Shown here: positions 51,495-60,263 of the stretch, one piece after another | How positions within the stretch are numbered: position 1 is the first letter of the stretch | Layout: each line of letters starts with the position of its first letter | Origin: an uncultured Lachnospiraceae bacterium | GTDB taxonomy: Bacteria > Bacillota > Clostridia > Lachnospirales > Lachnospiraceae | Direction of reading: 5' to 3' | Assembly (NCBI GenBank): GCA_910578885.1 | Contig: CAJTSH010000017.1 | Span: forward strand, 7,167-71,166 | DNA length: 64,000 bases | The notes under the pieces: model-generated | Databases searched by the model: none | Seen by the model: the letters and a program-made list of their open reading frames with translations, nothing else | What the model was told of the DNA's origin: nothing | Program-made: the position numbers and the translations under genes

Positions 51495-51711
51495 TACAAT
51501 TGATATTTTGGATTAGGGCTTTGCGTGCCTCGTAGAAAATTTAGGTGTTATTGATGCGGAATATTTAATTGCGTTGATTAAAAGAAATGATTTTGATTAT
51601 ACGATATGGCAACGTGAGTATTTTGACAAACTGGCTCCCGGTAAGTTTGCAGCAAATGCATCTGCCTATGCCCAGAGTCATCCTTATACAGGAAAGGGAC
51701 AGATTTTATAA
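51487..51711 (+). pseudogene. Small partner gene of the PIN toxin, with internal stop
   Basis: It starts at ATG 51487, overlapping the PIN stop, reads MVNTIDILD, hits TAG at 51514, and continues in frame as GFACLVENLGVIDAEYLIAL, then FDYTIWQREYFDKLAPG and SAYAQSHPYTGKG. The overlap, size (about 74 codons) and place suggest the antitoxin or a conserved companion of the PIN gene. One nonsense change breaks it. Confidence 0.6.
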
Positions 51712-51731
51712 TCATTACAGAAATATCTATA

Positions 51732-51760
51732 AAAAGCCAAGGAGAAATCCTCGGCTTTTT
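51732..51760 (+). terminator. Intrinsic terminator before the EamA gene
   Basis: AAAAGCCAAGGA and TCCTCGGCTTTT flank a GAAA loop, with a T run. Confidence 0.85.
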
Positions 51761-51861
51761 ATATGCTTGCAACAGCATTGATGTTATTTTAATGATAAGG
51801 TATAATATTGTCAGATATTATACCGCCCGAATGGGCATACTGTATTTTTGAGGTGAAGAAC

Positions 51862-52785
51862 ATGGATTTATTATCAACAATATGTATTCTTGTCGCAGGC
51901 GCACTCTGGGGGCTCATGGGCGTCTTTGTGCGTTACCTGACAGATTTGGGACTTACCACCGTGCAGGTAACGGCAGTCCGAATTATAACGGCAGCAGTAT
52001 TTTTCTTGGTGTTTCTGTTGGTTACTGACAGAGGAAAGTTAAAAATAAAGCTGAAAGATATCTGGGTATTCTTTGGGATGGGTGTGGGAAGCGTCATGCT
52101 GATGTCTCTCTGCTATTTTTCTACAATGCAGGCGGCGTCATTGTCAGCGGCGGCAATCCTTTTGTACACCTCACCGATTTTTGTCATGCTGATGTCTATT
52201 TTGTTTCTGGGAGAAAAGTTTACGGTGCAGAAGCTGATGGCGCTCATCTGTGCCTTTGCGGGCTGTGTCTGTGTAACGGGAATCGGAAATGAGATGAGTG
52301 TGAGCGGATCCGGAGTGATAACCGGGCTGCTGTCAGGATTTTCTTATGCGCTCTACAGCATTTTTGGTACGGTTGCGTTGAAGAAGTATCATTCTTATAC
52401 GGTTTCTTCTTATGCGTTCTTTTTTGCGGCGGCAGGAGAATTGGTGATTTGTAACATACCGGATCTGTATCAGAGAGCATCGTCATCTGTTATGCCGGGA
52501 AGGATGCTTGCCGTGATTTTATTGATGGCATTACTGACTGCATTTGCTCCGTATTTACTGTATACATACGGATTAAAAGGAGTGGAAACCAGTAAAGCGG
52601 CAATAATGGCAACAATAGAGCCGATGGTTGCGACCATTCTTGGGATTGTAGTGTTTCATGAAAGGATGGAACTTTTATCGGCGGTAGGAATCGGATTAAT
52701 CATGCTTGCAATATTGGTATTGAATAATTTTGGAAGACCGGCAGTAATGGAGGGAAATAATGAAGCAGATTTTAGTAATAGATGA
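51862..52785 (+). CDS. EamA/DMT-superfamily transporter
   Basis: A 307-residue membrane protein with ten predicted transmembrane helices in two EamA repeats (STICILVAGALWGLMGVFVR at the start; TIEPMVATILGIVVFHERM in the second repeat). DMT proteins export or exchange amino acids, nucleobases or other metabolites; the substrate is not evident. The start at 51862 is preceded by GAGGTGAAG. Its 3' end overlaps the response-regulator gene by 26 bases, so it is translated with the two-component system. Confidence 0.9.
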   Translation: MDLLSTICILVAGALWGLMGVFVRYLTDLGLTTVQVTAVRIITAAVFFLVFLLVTDRGKLKIKLKDIWVFFGMGVGSVMLMSLCYFSTMQAASLSAAAILLYTSPIFVMLMSILFLGEKFTVQKLMALICAFAGCVCVTGIGNEMSVSGSGVITGLLSGFSYALYSIFGTVALKKYHSYTVSSYAFFFAAAGELVICNIPDLYQRASSSVMPGRMLAVILLMALLTAFAPYLLYTYGLKGVETSKAAIMATIEPMVATILGIVVFHERMELLSAVGIGLIMLAILVLNNFGRPAVMEGNNEADFSNR

Positions 52786-53431
52786 TGAAGCAGACATTCG
52801 GAACATGCTAAAGGAGTGCTTGGAAATGGAAGGCTATCTGGTCTATACTGCAGAGAATGGAGAGTCTGCATTGTCAAAGATCAACGGAGGGACAGATTTG
52901 ATTCTATTGGATGTCAATATGCCTAAAATGGACGGCTATGAGGTATGTGAGAAAATCCGAAGTATCGTAAGCTGTCCGATTCTTTTTTTGACAGCGAGGA
53001 CGGAGGAAGCGGACAGAGTCAATGGCTTTAAAGCGGGAGGAGACGATTATATATTAAAACCGTTTTCGATGGAGGAGCTTTTGGCAAGAGTAGAAGCGCA
53101 CCTGCGCCGGGAAGAAAGGAAGAGCAACAGCCGGAATGTGTATATCAATCAAGATATCGTGGTAGACTTTACCGGACGTGTGGTACTGGCCAAGGGGGAG
53201 GACGTTGGGCTGACCAGAACGGAATTTTCCATTGTAGAGCTGCTTTTGACACATGCCGGACAGGTATTTGATAAAGAGAGAATTTACGAAAATGTCCGGG
53301 GATACGATGGGGATGCGGACGCCAGTATCATTACAGAACATATCAGGCGGATTCGCGGGAAGCTGGCTAAGGTAAGCAAAAAGGATTATATTCAGACGGT
53401 ATGGGGTGTGGGATATAAATGGATTGGTTAG
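52760..53431 (+). CDS. OmpR/PhoB-family response regulator
   Basis: A 223-residue regulator. The receiver domain has the acidic pair in VIDDEAD, phospho-acceptor D51 in ILLDVNMPKMDGYE, T in FLTARTEEADRV, and K in YILKPFSMEELLARV. The C-terminal winged helix shows LTRTEFSIVELLLTHAGQVF and VWGVGYKW. The start is ATG 52760 with GAGGGAAATA upstream, inside the EamA gene. It overlaps its histidine kinase by 13 bases and probably controls the ABC genes downstream. Confidence 0.95.
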   Translation: MKQILVIDDEADIRNMLKECLEMEGYLVYTAENGESALSKINGGTDLILLDVNMPKMDGYEVCEKIRSIVSCPILFLTARTEEADRVNGFKAGGDDYILKPFSMEELLARVEAHLRREERKSNSRNVYINQDIVVDFTGRVVLAKGEDVGLTRTEFSIVELLLTHAGQVFDKERIYENVRGYDGDADASIITEHIRRIRGKLAKVSKKDYIQTVWGVGYKWIG

Positions 53432-54606
53432 AGGATCTGGTAGAGAAGTTTGGTAAAAGACTGAAACGGGCAGACTTAAGAAAGAGTCTGTTCTTTTATC
53501 TCTTGGCGGCGATATTTTCTGTACTGGCGCTGTATTTGTTTACGAAAAATATCTGTGACGGATGGATTGGCGTTTTAAAACACAGGTATCCGGAAATGGA
53601 ATTTCGAGAGGGAAATCTGCATGTGGATTATTCGATAGGACTTGGAGCGGCAGGAGGAGCATGGCTCGCAAAGACAATTTGTTTCATCTATAACTACTCT
53701 ATTTATCTGTACATCGGTCTGATGTTTGCCATCGCTTTGTTTCTTTTTTACAGAAACAGACTATATCCAGCTATCCGTTCAGAGAGGGAAGCTCTGGAGT
53801 ATCTTTTAATTGGGGATTATGGGCATGAATTTTCCTATCAGAGCGAGGATGAACTCGGTATGCTCTGTATAAAGATTGAAGCGCTGAGACAGAAGCTGGT
53901 TGCGGAAAAACGTAGACAGTGGGAGAATCAGGAGGATTTACGGAAAATCAATGCCGCCTTTGCCCATGATATCCGAACGCCGATTACGGTAATGAAGGGT
54001 TATACGGAGTTTTTGCTGAAATACGTCCCAAAGGGGAAAATTTCTGAAGAACAATTGTTAGAAAAACTAGAATTGCTGAAAAAGCAGCAGGACAGGCTGT
54101 ATGAATTTTCGAAGACAATGACGGATATCAGAAATCTGGAGATGCGGGAGCCGGAGAGCAGGAGATACCGAAGAAAGGATATAGAGGCGCAGGTGGAAGA
54201 GACGGCAAAGACGCTGGCGGCTCAATGGGGAAAGAATTTTGTTTTTTGCAGAAGCGCGGAGGATAAGGAGAGAGAGCTGCTTTTAGATTTGGGGCTGGTG
54301 ATGGAGGCTGTGGAAAATCTCTGTCAAAATGCATTGCGTTATGCGAGAGAACAGATGGAAATTAAACTGGTTTATGAGAAACACCGGATGACTGTATATG
54401 TCAAGGATGATGGCGCCGGATTTTCACCGCGCGCACTGCGTGAGGCGTCGGGAGCCTATTACAGCGAGGAGAAAGACGGCGGAGAGCATTTTGGAATGGG
54501 TCTTTTTATTTGCAGAACCATCTGTGAGAAACATGGCGGTAATCTGACGCTTATTAACAGCGTGGAGGGCGGTGCGATTGCAGCCGCATCCTTTCTGGTC
54601 TCATAG
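53419..54606 (+). CDS. Sensor histidine kinase
   Basis: A 395-residue membrane kinase. Two transmembrane helices (about residues 25-42 and 93-113) flank an extracytoplasmic loop of about 50 residues. Then come a HAMP-like linker and the H box FAHDIRTPITVMKGYTEFL (His 183), N box MEAVENLCQNALRYAREQ, G1 VKDDGAGFSP and G2 FGMGLFICRTICEKHGG. The small sensing loop and neighbouring ABC exporter resemble systems that sense envelope-active peptides, although the signal is not known. Confidence 0.93.
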   Translation: MDWLEDLVEKFGKRLKRADLRKSLFFYLLAAIFSVLALYLFTKNICDGWIGVLKHRYPEMEFREGNLHVDYSIGLGAAGGAWLAKTICFIYNYSIYLYIGLMFAIALFLFYRNRLYPAIRSEREALEYLLIGDYGHEFSYQSEDELGMLCIKIEALRQKLVAEKRRQWENQEDLRKINAAFAHDIRTPITVMKGYTEFLLKYVPKGKISEEQLLEKLELLKKQQDRLYEFSKTMTDIRNLEMREPESRRYRRKDIEAQVEETAKTLAAQWGKNFVFCRSAEDKERELLLDLGLVMEAVENLCQNALRYAREQMEIKLVYEKHRMTVYVKDDGAGFSPRALREASGAYYSEEKDGGEHFGMGLFICRTICEKHGGNLTLINSVEGGAIAAASFLVS

Positions 54607-54671
54607 GATTATTTTCTTTTTTGAAAATATGGAATGTAGAGAATCTGTAGTGAAACGTTTCCTATACTTGC

Positions 54672-54701
54672 AGTAAACGACAAATAAATTTGCCGTTTAC
54701 T
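54672..54701. promoter_or_regulatory. 30-bp palindrome upstream of the ABC exporter
   Basis: AGTAAACG-A-CAAAT and ATTTG-C-CGTTTACT are inverted around AA, with one mismatched pair. It lies between the kinase stop and the ABC ATP-binding gene, just before TATAACCCTTAGGGGGAT. It could be a dimeric operator or an RNA hairpin. Confidence 0.65.
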
Positions 54702-54754
54702 ATAACCCTTAGGGGGATGCGGAAGAAACTTAACGCAAAAAGAAAGGAAAATTT

Positions 54755-55630
54755 ATGGAAACGGGAATTGAAATTAAAAATTTATCTAAGCAATTCGGAA
54801 AGAAGCAGGCTTTATCGGATGTAAATCTTACGATAGAGCGGGGGATGTTCGGTCTGCTTGGACCGAATGGAGCCGGAAAGACAACTTTAATGAAAATCAT
54901 CACGACGCTGACGAAAAAAAGCAGCGGGGAGGTTCGTATCTGCGGCATTCCGGTGGAGGAATGTAAACGGGTGCGTCAAATCACAGGCTATCTCCCACAG
55001 GATTTTTCCATGTATGGAAATATGAATGCCTATGAGGCTTTGGATTATCTGGCTGTACTTTCGGGAATGGAAAAAGAGGAACGTAAAAAACTTGTACCGG
55101 AAATGCTGGAAAAAGTCAATCTGACAGAGCAAAAGCGTACAAAGGTGAGAGCCATGTCCGGAGGAATGAAAAGGCGGCTTGGAATTGCACAGGCAATCAT
55201 CCATAATCCGAAGGTGATTGTAGTGGATGAGCCGACAGCCGGCTTAGACCCGGAGGAGCGGGTGCGTTTTCGGAATCTGCTCTGTGAAGTCGCAAAGGAT
55301 CGGGTCGTGATTTTATCCACGCATATTGTGGGAGATATTGAAGCGACTTGTGAGAGAATCGCCGTATTAAATAACGGCAGCATTATTTTTGACGGAACCG
55401 TAAGCGGGCTTTTGAAGCTGGCGGAGGGAAAGGTCTATAGTGCCGAGGTTTCTACAATGGAGCTGCCGAAGTTGAGGGAGAAATACCAGATTACCGGAAT
55501 GCTTACCAATGGAAGCCTGACCCATGTGAAGATGATTGCGCAGACAAAGCCGTTGCCGGAGGCCAAAGCATGTGCGCCGGATGTGGAAGATGCATACATG
55601 TATCTCATGCAGCAGGGAGGTGTATGCTAA
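54755..55630 (+). CDS. ABC transporter ATP-binding protein
   Basis: A 291-residue ATPase of the ABC-2 / antibiotic-exporter type. Walker A is GPNGAGKTTLMK, the Q loop GYLPQDFSMYGN, the signature RAMSGGMKRRLGIAQ, Walker B VIVVDEPTAGLDPEE, and the switch His is in ILSTHIVGDIE. The C-terminal 70 residues form the extra domain typical of this subfamily. GAAAGGAAAATTT precedes the ATG. The permease genes follow, the first overlapping its stop codon by one base. Confidence 0.95.
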   Translation: METGIEIKNLSKQFGKKQALSDVNLTIERGMFGLLGPNGAGKTTLMKIITTLTKKSSGEVRICGIPVEECKRVRQITGYLPQDFSMYGNMNAYEALDYLAVLSGMEKEERKKLVPEMLEKVNLTEQKRTKVRAMSGGMKRRLGIAQAIIHNPKVIVVDEPTAGLDPEERVRFRNLLCEVAKDRVVILSTHIVGDIEATCERIAVLNNGSIIFDGTVSGLLKLAEGKVYSAEVSTMELPKLREKYQITGMLTNGSLTHVKMIAQTKPLPEAKACAPDVEDAYMYLMQQGGVC

Positions 55631-56871
55631 TGTTTTTTCCGTTGTTTTTCAAAGAATGCAGACAGATTGCAAAAAGTCTGGTCTACTATCTCTATCTGAT
55701 AATTCTTGTGCTGTTTTTAACCTCACAGCTTTCGGACGGGGATTGGAGCGATAGGCTGACGGAGCCAAAACCGGGGCAGGAAAGCTATGGATTTAAAGAA
55801 AGCGAAGATGAGACGTTAATTATGGAAAGCACTTTGGCGGAGCTTGTCAGGGAGACGGACTGGAATTCCTATGCGACATATCCGTTTATGTTTTATAAGG
55901 AAGTGACGTTAAATGACAGTGAGCTGGCGGAAATAGAACAGATTTTGTTTGAATGTACCGGAAAGAGTTTTGAGCAGCTTCTGGACGAAATGGATGCGCA
56001 TTTTTCGGGCTATGACCAGAGTACGATGGAAGGCGCTCCGATATCGGGACAGACCTTTTTGGTGGAGCCCGCAGAAGATTTAACATTTGAAGAATTCCAG
56101 AACGCGATGAAGAGGGTCTGCGGCATTATCGGAAAAGGCTCGGCTTTCGAACCGGAAAAACTTACTGCAAGTGAGCCGAAGACCTATGAGGATGCCTTGG
56201 AGGACTATCGGGCATTGTGTGAAAAAGATAAGGTTACCGGCGCATATATGCGTCTGTTCTGCGACTATGCGGGCATTATGCTGGTGATTCTGCCGATTTT
56301 TCTGGGTGCGACCAGATGCCTGCGGGATAAAAGGGCGGATGCACAGCAGGTAATTTATGCAAGAGCCGCTTCCTCGCTGCAAGTGGTCGGCAGCCGTTAT
56401 CTGGCAAATCTTTTTATGGCGTTCCTGCCGGTGGTGTTGATTGCATTCCTGCTTCAGTCACCTTATCTTTATCTGGCGAGGACAAACGGAGTGGCGCCGG
56501 ATGTTTTTGCATTCCTTAAATATTCCGTTGGCTGGCTTTTGCCGACGCTGATGGTCACGCTTGCTCTCTCGTTTGTTCTGACGGAGCTGATCGGTAATGT
56601 ATTTGCAGTTATTTTGCAGGTGTTTTGGTCATTTGCCTGTATTGCTTTAGAAACCAGTCTGGTGGGAGAATTTGGTTTTCATCTGGAGCCCCGCTGGAAT
56701 ACGGTGGGAAATACACAGTCCTTTTTTGCACAGCTTGGGCAGCTTGCAATAAACAGGCTGTTTTATCTCCTGCTTGCAATTCTGCTGTTTGGCCTGACTG
56801 TATTGATATTTGACAGAAAACGGAAAGGGGGCGTATTTTGGCATGGAAAGAATAGTAAGAGCCGGGGTTAG
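55630..56871 (+). CDS. ABC-2 type permease with large external domain
   Basis: A 413-residue permease. One transmembrane helix lies near residues 12-30, a long extracytoplasmic domain of about 185 residues follows (acidic, ELAEIEQILFECTGKSFEQL), then about five helices from residue 217 on. The start is ATG 55630, overlapping the ATPase stop (TAATG), with GGGAGGT upstream. The large outer domain suggests substrate recognition, as in lantibiotic-type exporters. The 3' end overlaps the next permease by 29 bases. Confidence 0.8.
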   Translation: MFFPLFFKECRQIAKSLVYYLYLIILVLFLTSQLSDGDWSDRLTEPKPGQESYGFKESEDETLIMESTLAELVRETDWNSYATYPFMFYKEVTLNDSELAEIEQILFECTGKSFEQLLDEMDAHFSGYDQSTMEGAPISGQTFLVEPAEDLTFEEFQNAMKRVCGIIGKGSAFEPEKLTASEPKTYEDALEDYRALCEKDKVTGAYMRLFCDYAGIMLVILPIFLGATRCLRDKRADAQQVIYARAASSLQVVGSRYLANLFMAFLPVVLIAFLLQSPYLYLARTNGVAPDVFAFLKYSVGWLLPTLMVTLALSFVLTELIGNVFAVILQVFWSFACIALETSLVGEFGFHLEPRWNTVGNTQSFFAQLGQLAINRLFYLLLAILLFGLTVLIFDRKRKGGVFWHGKNSKSRG

Positions 56872-57454
56872 CTTTTTAAAGAGCAGCTATATTCCGCATC
56901 TTCTTTTCACGTTTCTTTTCTGTCTGGCTTCCGGGGGCTTGATGAGCTTTCGGAATCTGGATGAAGGTCAAGCGGCACAGGTCATGGAAATGTATGTGAC
57001 ATTTGCGGGAATCCTTCTGCTTACGCCGCTCTTCCTTCCGGAGGGAAACCGGGAAATCTGGCAGCTCGAAAAATCAAAAGAAATGCCCATGTGGCAGTTG
57101 TATCTGCCGCGGGTTCTGACTGCGCTTGTTGTGATGGCAGCGCTGGTCAGTATTTTTCCGCTCATAATGAAACAGGGGGGCGGTACGTTTGACTATGGAA
57201 GGCTGTGGCTTGGAGCTTTTGTGGAAATGTTGTTTTTAGGAAGCATTGGATTTGCTGTCAGCGCTATAACAAATCAGACGGTGCTGGGGTATATGCTGGC
57301 GGTCATTTACTATGCCGTTAACATGGGCGGCGGCAAATATCTTGGCAAGTTTGCTTTGTTCCAGATGATGAAAGGGAGTTATGGATTTATTGTTCCGATG
57401 GCGGTGTCAGCCTGCGTTTTGATGGTTGGGAGCGTGTTGCTGCGGGAACGATGA
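56843..57454 (+). CDS. Small ABC-2 type permease-like protein
   Basis: A 203-residue membrane protein with about six hydrophobic helices (FTFLFCLASGGLMSF, VMEMYVTFAGILLLTPLFLP, VLTALVVMAALVSIFPLI, FVEMLFLGSIGFAVSAI and two more). It probably forms a heterodimeric channel with the preceding permease. The start at 56843 is preceded by AGGGGGCG at 12 bases, a rather long gap; ATG 56810 in the same frame is the alternative. It is the last gene of the unit, with a terminator at 57569. Confidence 0.75.
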   Translation: MERIVRAGVSFLKSSYIPHLLFTFLFCLASGGLMSFRNLDEGQAAQVMEMYVTFAGILLLTPLFLPEGNREIWQLEKSKEMPMWQLYLPRVLTALVVMAALVSIFPLIMKQGGGTFDYGRLWLGAFVEMLFLGSIGFAVSAITNQTVLGYMLAVIYYAVNMGGGKYLGKFALFQMMKGSYGFIVPMAVSACVLMVGSVLLRER

Positions 57455-57568
57455 GGGCGAACGGATAAAGGTAGATTCTGCGTTAATACGCAGCAAAAGT
57501 TGGCGAAACGTCTTGAGAACAAAATTTATGACGTTTCCTATGGTTATAACCTGAAAGTTTAAATGGGT

Positions 57569-57610
57569 AAACAAATTGAGACTTCTACGGAAGTCTCAAT
57601 TTGTTTATAC
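57569..57610. terminator. Strong terminator after the ABC operon
   Basis: AAACAAATTGAGACTTC (57569-57585) and GAAGTCTCAATTTGTTT (57590-57606) form a perfect 17-bp stem with a TACG loop. It could work in both directions. Confidence 0.88.
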
Positions 57611-57676
57611 TATAGATAATGTAAAAGAAATATTATGATGAAAAATTTATGGTTTAGGAAAGGCGGGACAGATATT

Positions 57677-58000
57677 ATGGCAAAGAAACAGACGGCAGGG
57701 AGAGACCGGTTAGGAGATCTGGCTCCTAAATTCGCAGAATTGAATGATGATGTTTTGTTTGGGGAAGTGTGGTCGAGAGAAGAGCAGTTATCTCCAAGGG
57801 ACCGCAGTATGATTACAATTGCAGCATTATTTTCCGCAGGGCTTTATCCGCAGCTTAAGTCGCATCTTGTGCTGGGGAAGGAGCATGGAATTACAAAGGA
57901 AGAAGCAGTAGAAATTGTTACACAGCTCGCATTTTACTGTGGATGGCCAAAAGCGTGGAGTGCCTTCCCGTTGATCCGGGAGGTATATGAGGAAGAATAG
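57677..58000 (+). CDS. Carboxymuconolactone-decarboxylase-family protein
   Basis: A 107-residue all-helical protein of the CMD/AhpD fold. The family segment WSREEQLSPRDRSMITIAAL is followed by LKSHLVLGKEHGITKEEAVE and FYCGWPKAWSAFPLIREVY. The CxxC pair of AhpD-type thiol reductases is absent, so it belongs to the decarboxylase-like branch, whose members in gut anaerobes have mostly unknown roles. The start could be ATG 57635 or 57677; I prefer 57677 because the conserved part begins there. Confidence 0.85.
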   Translation: MAKKQTAGRDRLGDLAPKFAELNDDVLFGEVWSREEQLSPRDRSMITIAALFSAGLYPQLKSHLVLGKEHGITKEEAVEIVTQLAFYCGWPKAWSAFPLIREVYEEE

Positions 58001-58100
58001 AAAGAGAGATGCCCCTCACAAAAGGGATACAACGCATTTGCCCTCATCTATCGTCCGGGAGCGCCGACGGCGTGTGAAGATTTGGCAAGAGCCATTGCGT

Positions 58101-58241
58101 TCATATTTCGTAGTCCGGTATGTCTATAATCGCATAATGCCCACGTCCATTTTTGGTAAGAAAGACGGGTGCACCCACAGATACATCACGGAGCACATCA
58201 CTGTAATTTCTCAAATCAGAGATTGGTTTAATATTAGGCAT
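58101..58241 (-). CDS. Phd/YefM-type antitoxin, short orphan
   Basis: A 46-residue protein MPNIKPISDLRNYSDVLRDV, then GAPVFLTKNGRGHYAIID and a stop shortly after. This is the DNA-binding N-terminal half of Phd/YefM antitoxins. The C-terminal toxin-binding half (about 35 residues) is missing and no toxin gene follows, since the neighbouring gene is on the other strand. AGGAAAGAAGA precedes the ATG. It may be a truncated remnant that still binds DNA. Confidence 0.7.
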   Translation of the reverse strand: MPNIKPISDLRNYSDVLRDVSVGAPVFLTKNGRGHYAIIDIPDYEI

Positions 58242-58341
58242 AATCACATTCTTCTTTCCTGCCTTTAGTATACCCTGGTTTGATGTAAAATTCAACGGCA
58301 TATTTTACGACAATAGACAATAATTGTTTTTCGGTTAATGC

Positions 58342-58370
58342 TTGCTACACAGCAATAAAAGCATTACAAT
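58342..58370 (+). promoter_or_regulatory. Promoter of the aldo/keto reductase and lar genes
   Basis: TTGCTA (58342-58347), 17-nt spacer, TACAAT (58365-58370), 23 bases before the ATG. Confidence 0.65.
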
Positions 58371-58393
58371 AATGACAAGGAGGCGTCAGCAAA

Positions 58394-59425
58394 ATGCATA
58401 ATAAAACAGACGAAGTTAAGACAATAACACTCGGAAAAACAGGACTAAAAGTAAGCAAGAACGGATTCGGCGCACTGCCGATTCAGAGAATTGAAAAAAA
58501 GGACGCGGTCTACCTTTTGCAGAAAGCATTTTATCACGGCATCAATTATTTTGATACAGCCAGATGGTATTCCGACAGTGAGGAAAAATTAGGAGCGGCA
58601 TTTTCTTATATCAGGGATAAGGTAATCATCAGTACCAAGACCGGAGCTCAGAATGCGAAGCAGTTCTGGGAGGACTTGGAGACAAGCCTTCGCATGCTGA
58701 ATACGGATTATATTGATATTTATCAGTTTCACAATCCATCATTCTGTCCGAAACAGGGAGAAGAAAACGGGCTATATGATGCAATGGTAAAAGCGAAGGA
58801 GCAGGGGAAAATCCGCCATATCGGAATCACGAACCATAGGCATACAGTGGCGAAGGAAGCGATTGAGTCAGGCTTGTATGAGACAATGCAGTTTCCGTTT
58901 TCGTATCTGGCTTCAGAGTTAGACCTTGAGATTGTAGAGGCATGTAAAGAGAAAGATATGGGATTCATCGCAATGAAGGCGCTTTCCGGAGGATTGATTA
59001 ACGATTCTGCGACGGCGTATGCTTATCTTGCGCAGTTTGACAATGTAGCGCCGATCTGGGGCGTACAGCGGGAGAGCGAACTGGATGAATTTCTGTCCTA
59101 TCAGGAGAATCCTCCCAAGCTGACAAAGGAGCGGAAGGAACGGATTGAAAAGGATAAAGAGCAGCTTTCCGGTGATTTCTGCCGGGGCTGCGGGTATTGT
59201 ATGCCCTGTCCGGCGGGAATTGAAATCAACAATTGTGCAAGAATGAGCCTGCTTTTGCGAAGGGCGCCGAAGGAAGCATATCTGACGCCGCAGTGGCAGG
59301 AGAACATGAAGAAAATCGAGAATTGTCTGCATTGTAATCAGTGTATGAGCAAATGTCCTTATGGACTGCAGACGCCGGAGCTTTTGAAGAAGAATTATGA
59401 AGATTACAAGACATTTTTATCTTGA
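58394..59425 (+). CDS. Aldo/keto reductase with C-terminal iron-sulfur domain
   Basis: A 343-residue oxidoreductase. The AKR barrel has GKTGLKVSKNGFGALPIQRI, NYFDTARWYSDSEEKLG (catalytic Asp and Tyr), the Lys of ISTKTG and the His of YQFHNPSF. The last 85 residues carry two Cys clusters, CRGCGYCMPCPAGI from residue 263 and CLHCNQCMSKCPYG from 311, a ferredoxin-like arrangement for 4Fe-4S centres. This fusion class is widespread in anaerobes and may couple aldehyde/alcohol chemistry to low-potential electrons. ACAAGGAGGCGTCAGC precedes the ATG. It lies 88 bases ahead of larB. Confidence 0.92.
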   Translation: MHNKTDEVKTITLGKTGLKVSKNGFGALPIQRIEKKDAVYLLQKAFYHGINYFDTARWYSDSEEKLGAAFSYIRDKVIISTKTGAQNAKQFWEDLETSLRMLNTDYIDIYQFHNPSFCPKQGEENGLYDAMVKAKEQGKIRHIGITNHRHTVAKEAIESGLYETMQFPFSYLASELDLEIVEACKEKDMGFIAMKALSGGLINDSATAYAYLAQFDNVAPIWGVQRESELDEFLSYQENPPKLTKERKERIEKDKEQLSGDFCRGCGYCMPCPAGIEINNCARMSLLLRRAPKEAYLTPQWQENMKKIENCLHCNQCMSKCPYGLQTPELLKKNYEDYKTFLS

Positions 59426-59513
59426 TTTTGGGGCATAGAATAATGCAGCGTTGCGACAGCTTTTCGGCACGTCTGTGGCATGGGCTAAATAGTTGAGAAA
59501 ATGGAGGATATGT

Positions 59514-60263
59514 ATGGACGCGCATGAGGTTTTAGAAAAGGTAAAAAGCGGGGAAATGCCGATAGAGGAAGCGGAGCGGTATTTTCGGAGAGAGCCGTTT
59601 GAAGAAATGGGATATGCAAAGCTGGATACACATCGGAAACTCCGCTCCGGATTTGCAGAGGTCATTTTCTGCAGTGGAAAGAATGACGAACATTTATTAC
59701 ATATTTTCGGAAAGTTGTATGAAGCGGAAGGAGAGGTTTTCGGAACCAGGGCGACGAAGGCGCAGTATGAAATGATACGGAATCATTATTCTGAAGTTTT
59801 GTATGATGAGATTTCACGCATTCTTAAAATCGAGAAACCGGGGAAAAAACGAACCGGGAAAATTGCAGTCTGTACCGCAGGAACCGCAGACATTCCGGTC
59901 GCCGAAGAAGCTGCGCAGACGGCGGAATATTTCGGGGCAAATGTAGAGCGTATCTATGATGTGGGCGTCAGCGGACTTCACCGGATGCTGTCGAAGTTAG
60001 AAGAGATTCAGAGTGCAAACTGTGTGGTGGCGGTAGCCGGAATGGAGGGTGCGCTCGCAAGCGTGCTGGGAGGATTAGTGGATAAGCCGGTCATTGCAGT
60101 TCCGACTTCGATTGGCTATGGCGCAAGCATGCATGGCTTGTCCGCACTTCTTACGATGATCAATTCCTGTGCAAACGGGATAGCGGTGGTAAATATTGAC
60201 AATGGTTATGGAGCAGGATATATGGCAACGCAGATAAACAGACTGGGGGTAAGGGATGAATAA
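59514..60263 (+). CDS. larB: LarB, pyridinium-3,5-bisdicarboxylate mononucleotide synthase
   Basis: A 249-residue enzyme of nickel-pincer nucleotide (NPN) cofactor synthesis; it carboxylates and hydrolyses nicotinic acid adenine dinucleotide. The C-terminal domain is PurE-like: KIAVCTAGTADIPVAEEAAQ, VYDVGVSGLHR-type sequence, VVAVAGMEGALASVLGGLVD and VPTSIGYGASMHGLSALLTM. The start at 59514 is set by GGAGG. It overlaps larC by 8 bases. Confidence 0.94.
   Translation: MDAHEVLEKVKSGEMPIEEAERYFRREPFEEMGYAKLDTHRKLRSGFAEVIFCSGKNDEHLLHIFGKLYEAEGEVFGTRATKAQYEMIRNHYSEVLYDEISRILKIEKPGKKRTGKIAVCTAGTADIPVAEEAAQTAEYFGANVERIYDVGVSGLHRMLSKLEEIQSANCVVAVAGMEGALASVLGGLVDKPVIAVPTSIGYGASMHGLSALLTMINSCANGIAVVNIDNGYGAGYMATQINRLGVRDE

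Noticed and set aside
57455..57568. Possible small RNA gene between the ABC genes and the terminator
   Set aside because: A small TGCGTTAATACGCA hairpin is present, but there is no promoter of its own that I can support; it is probably the 3' untranslated region.
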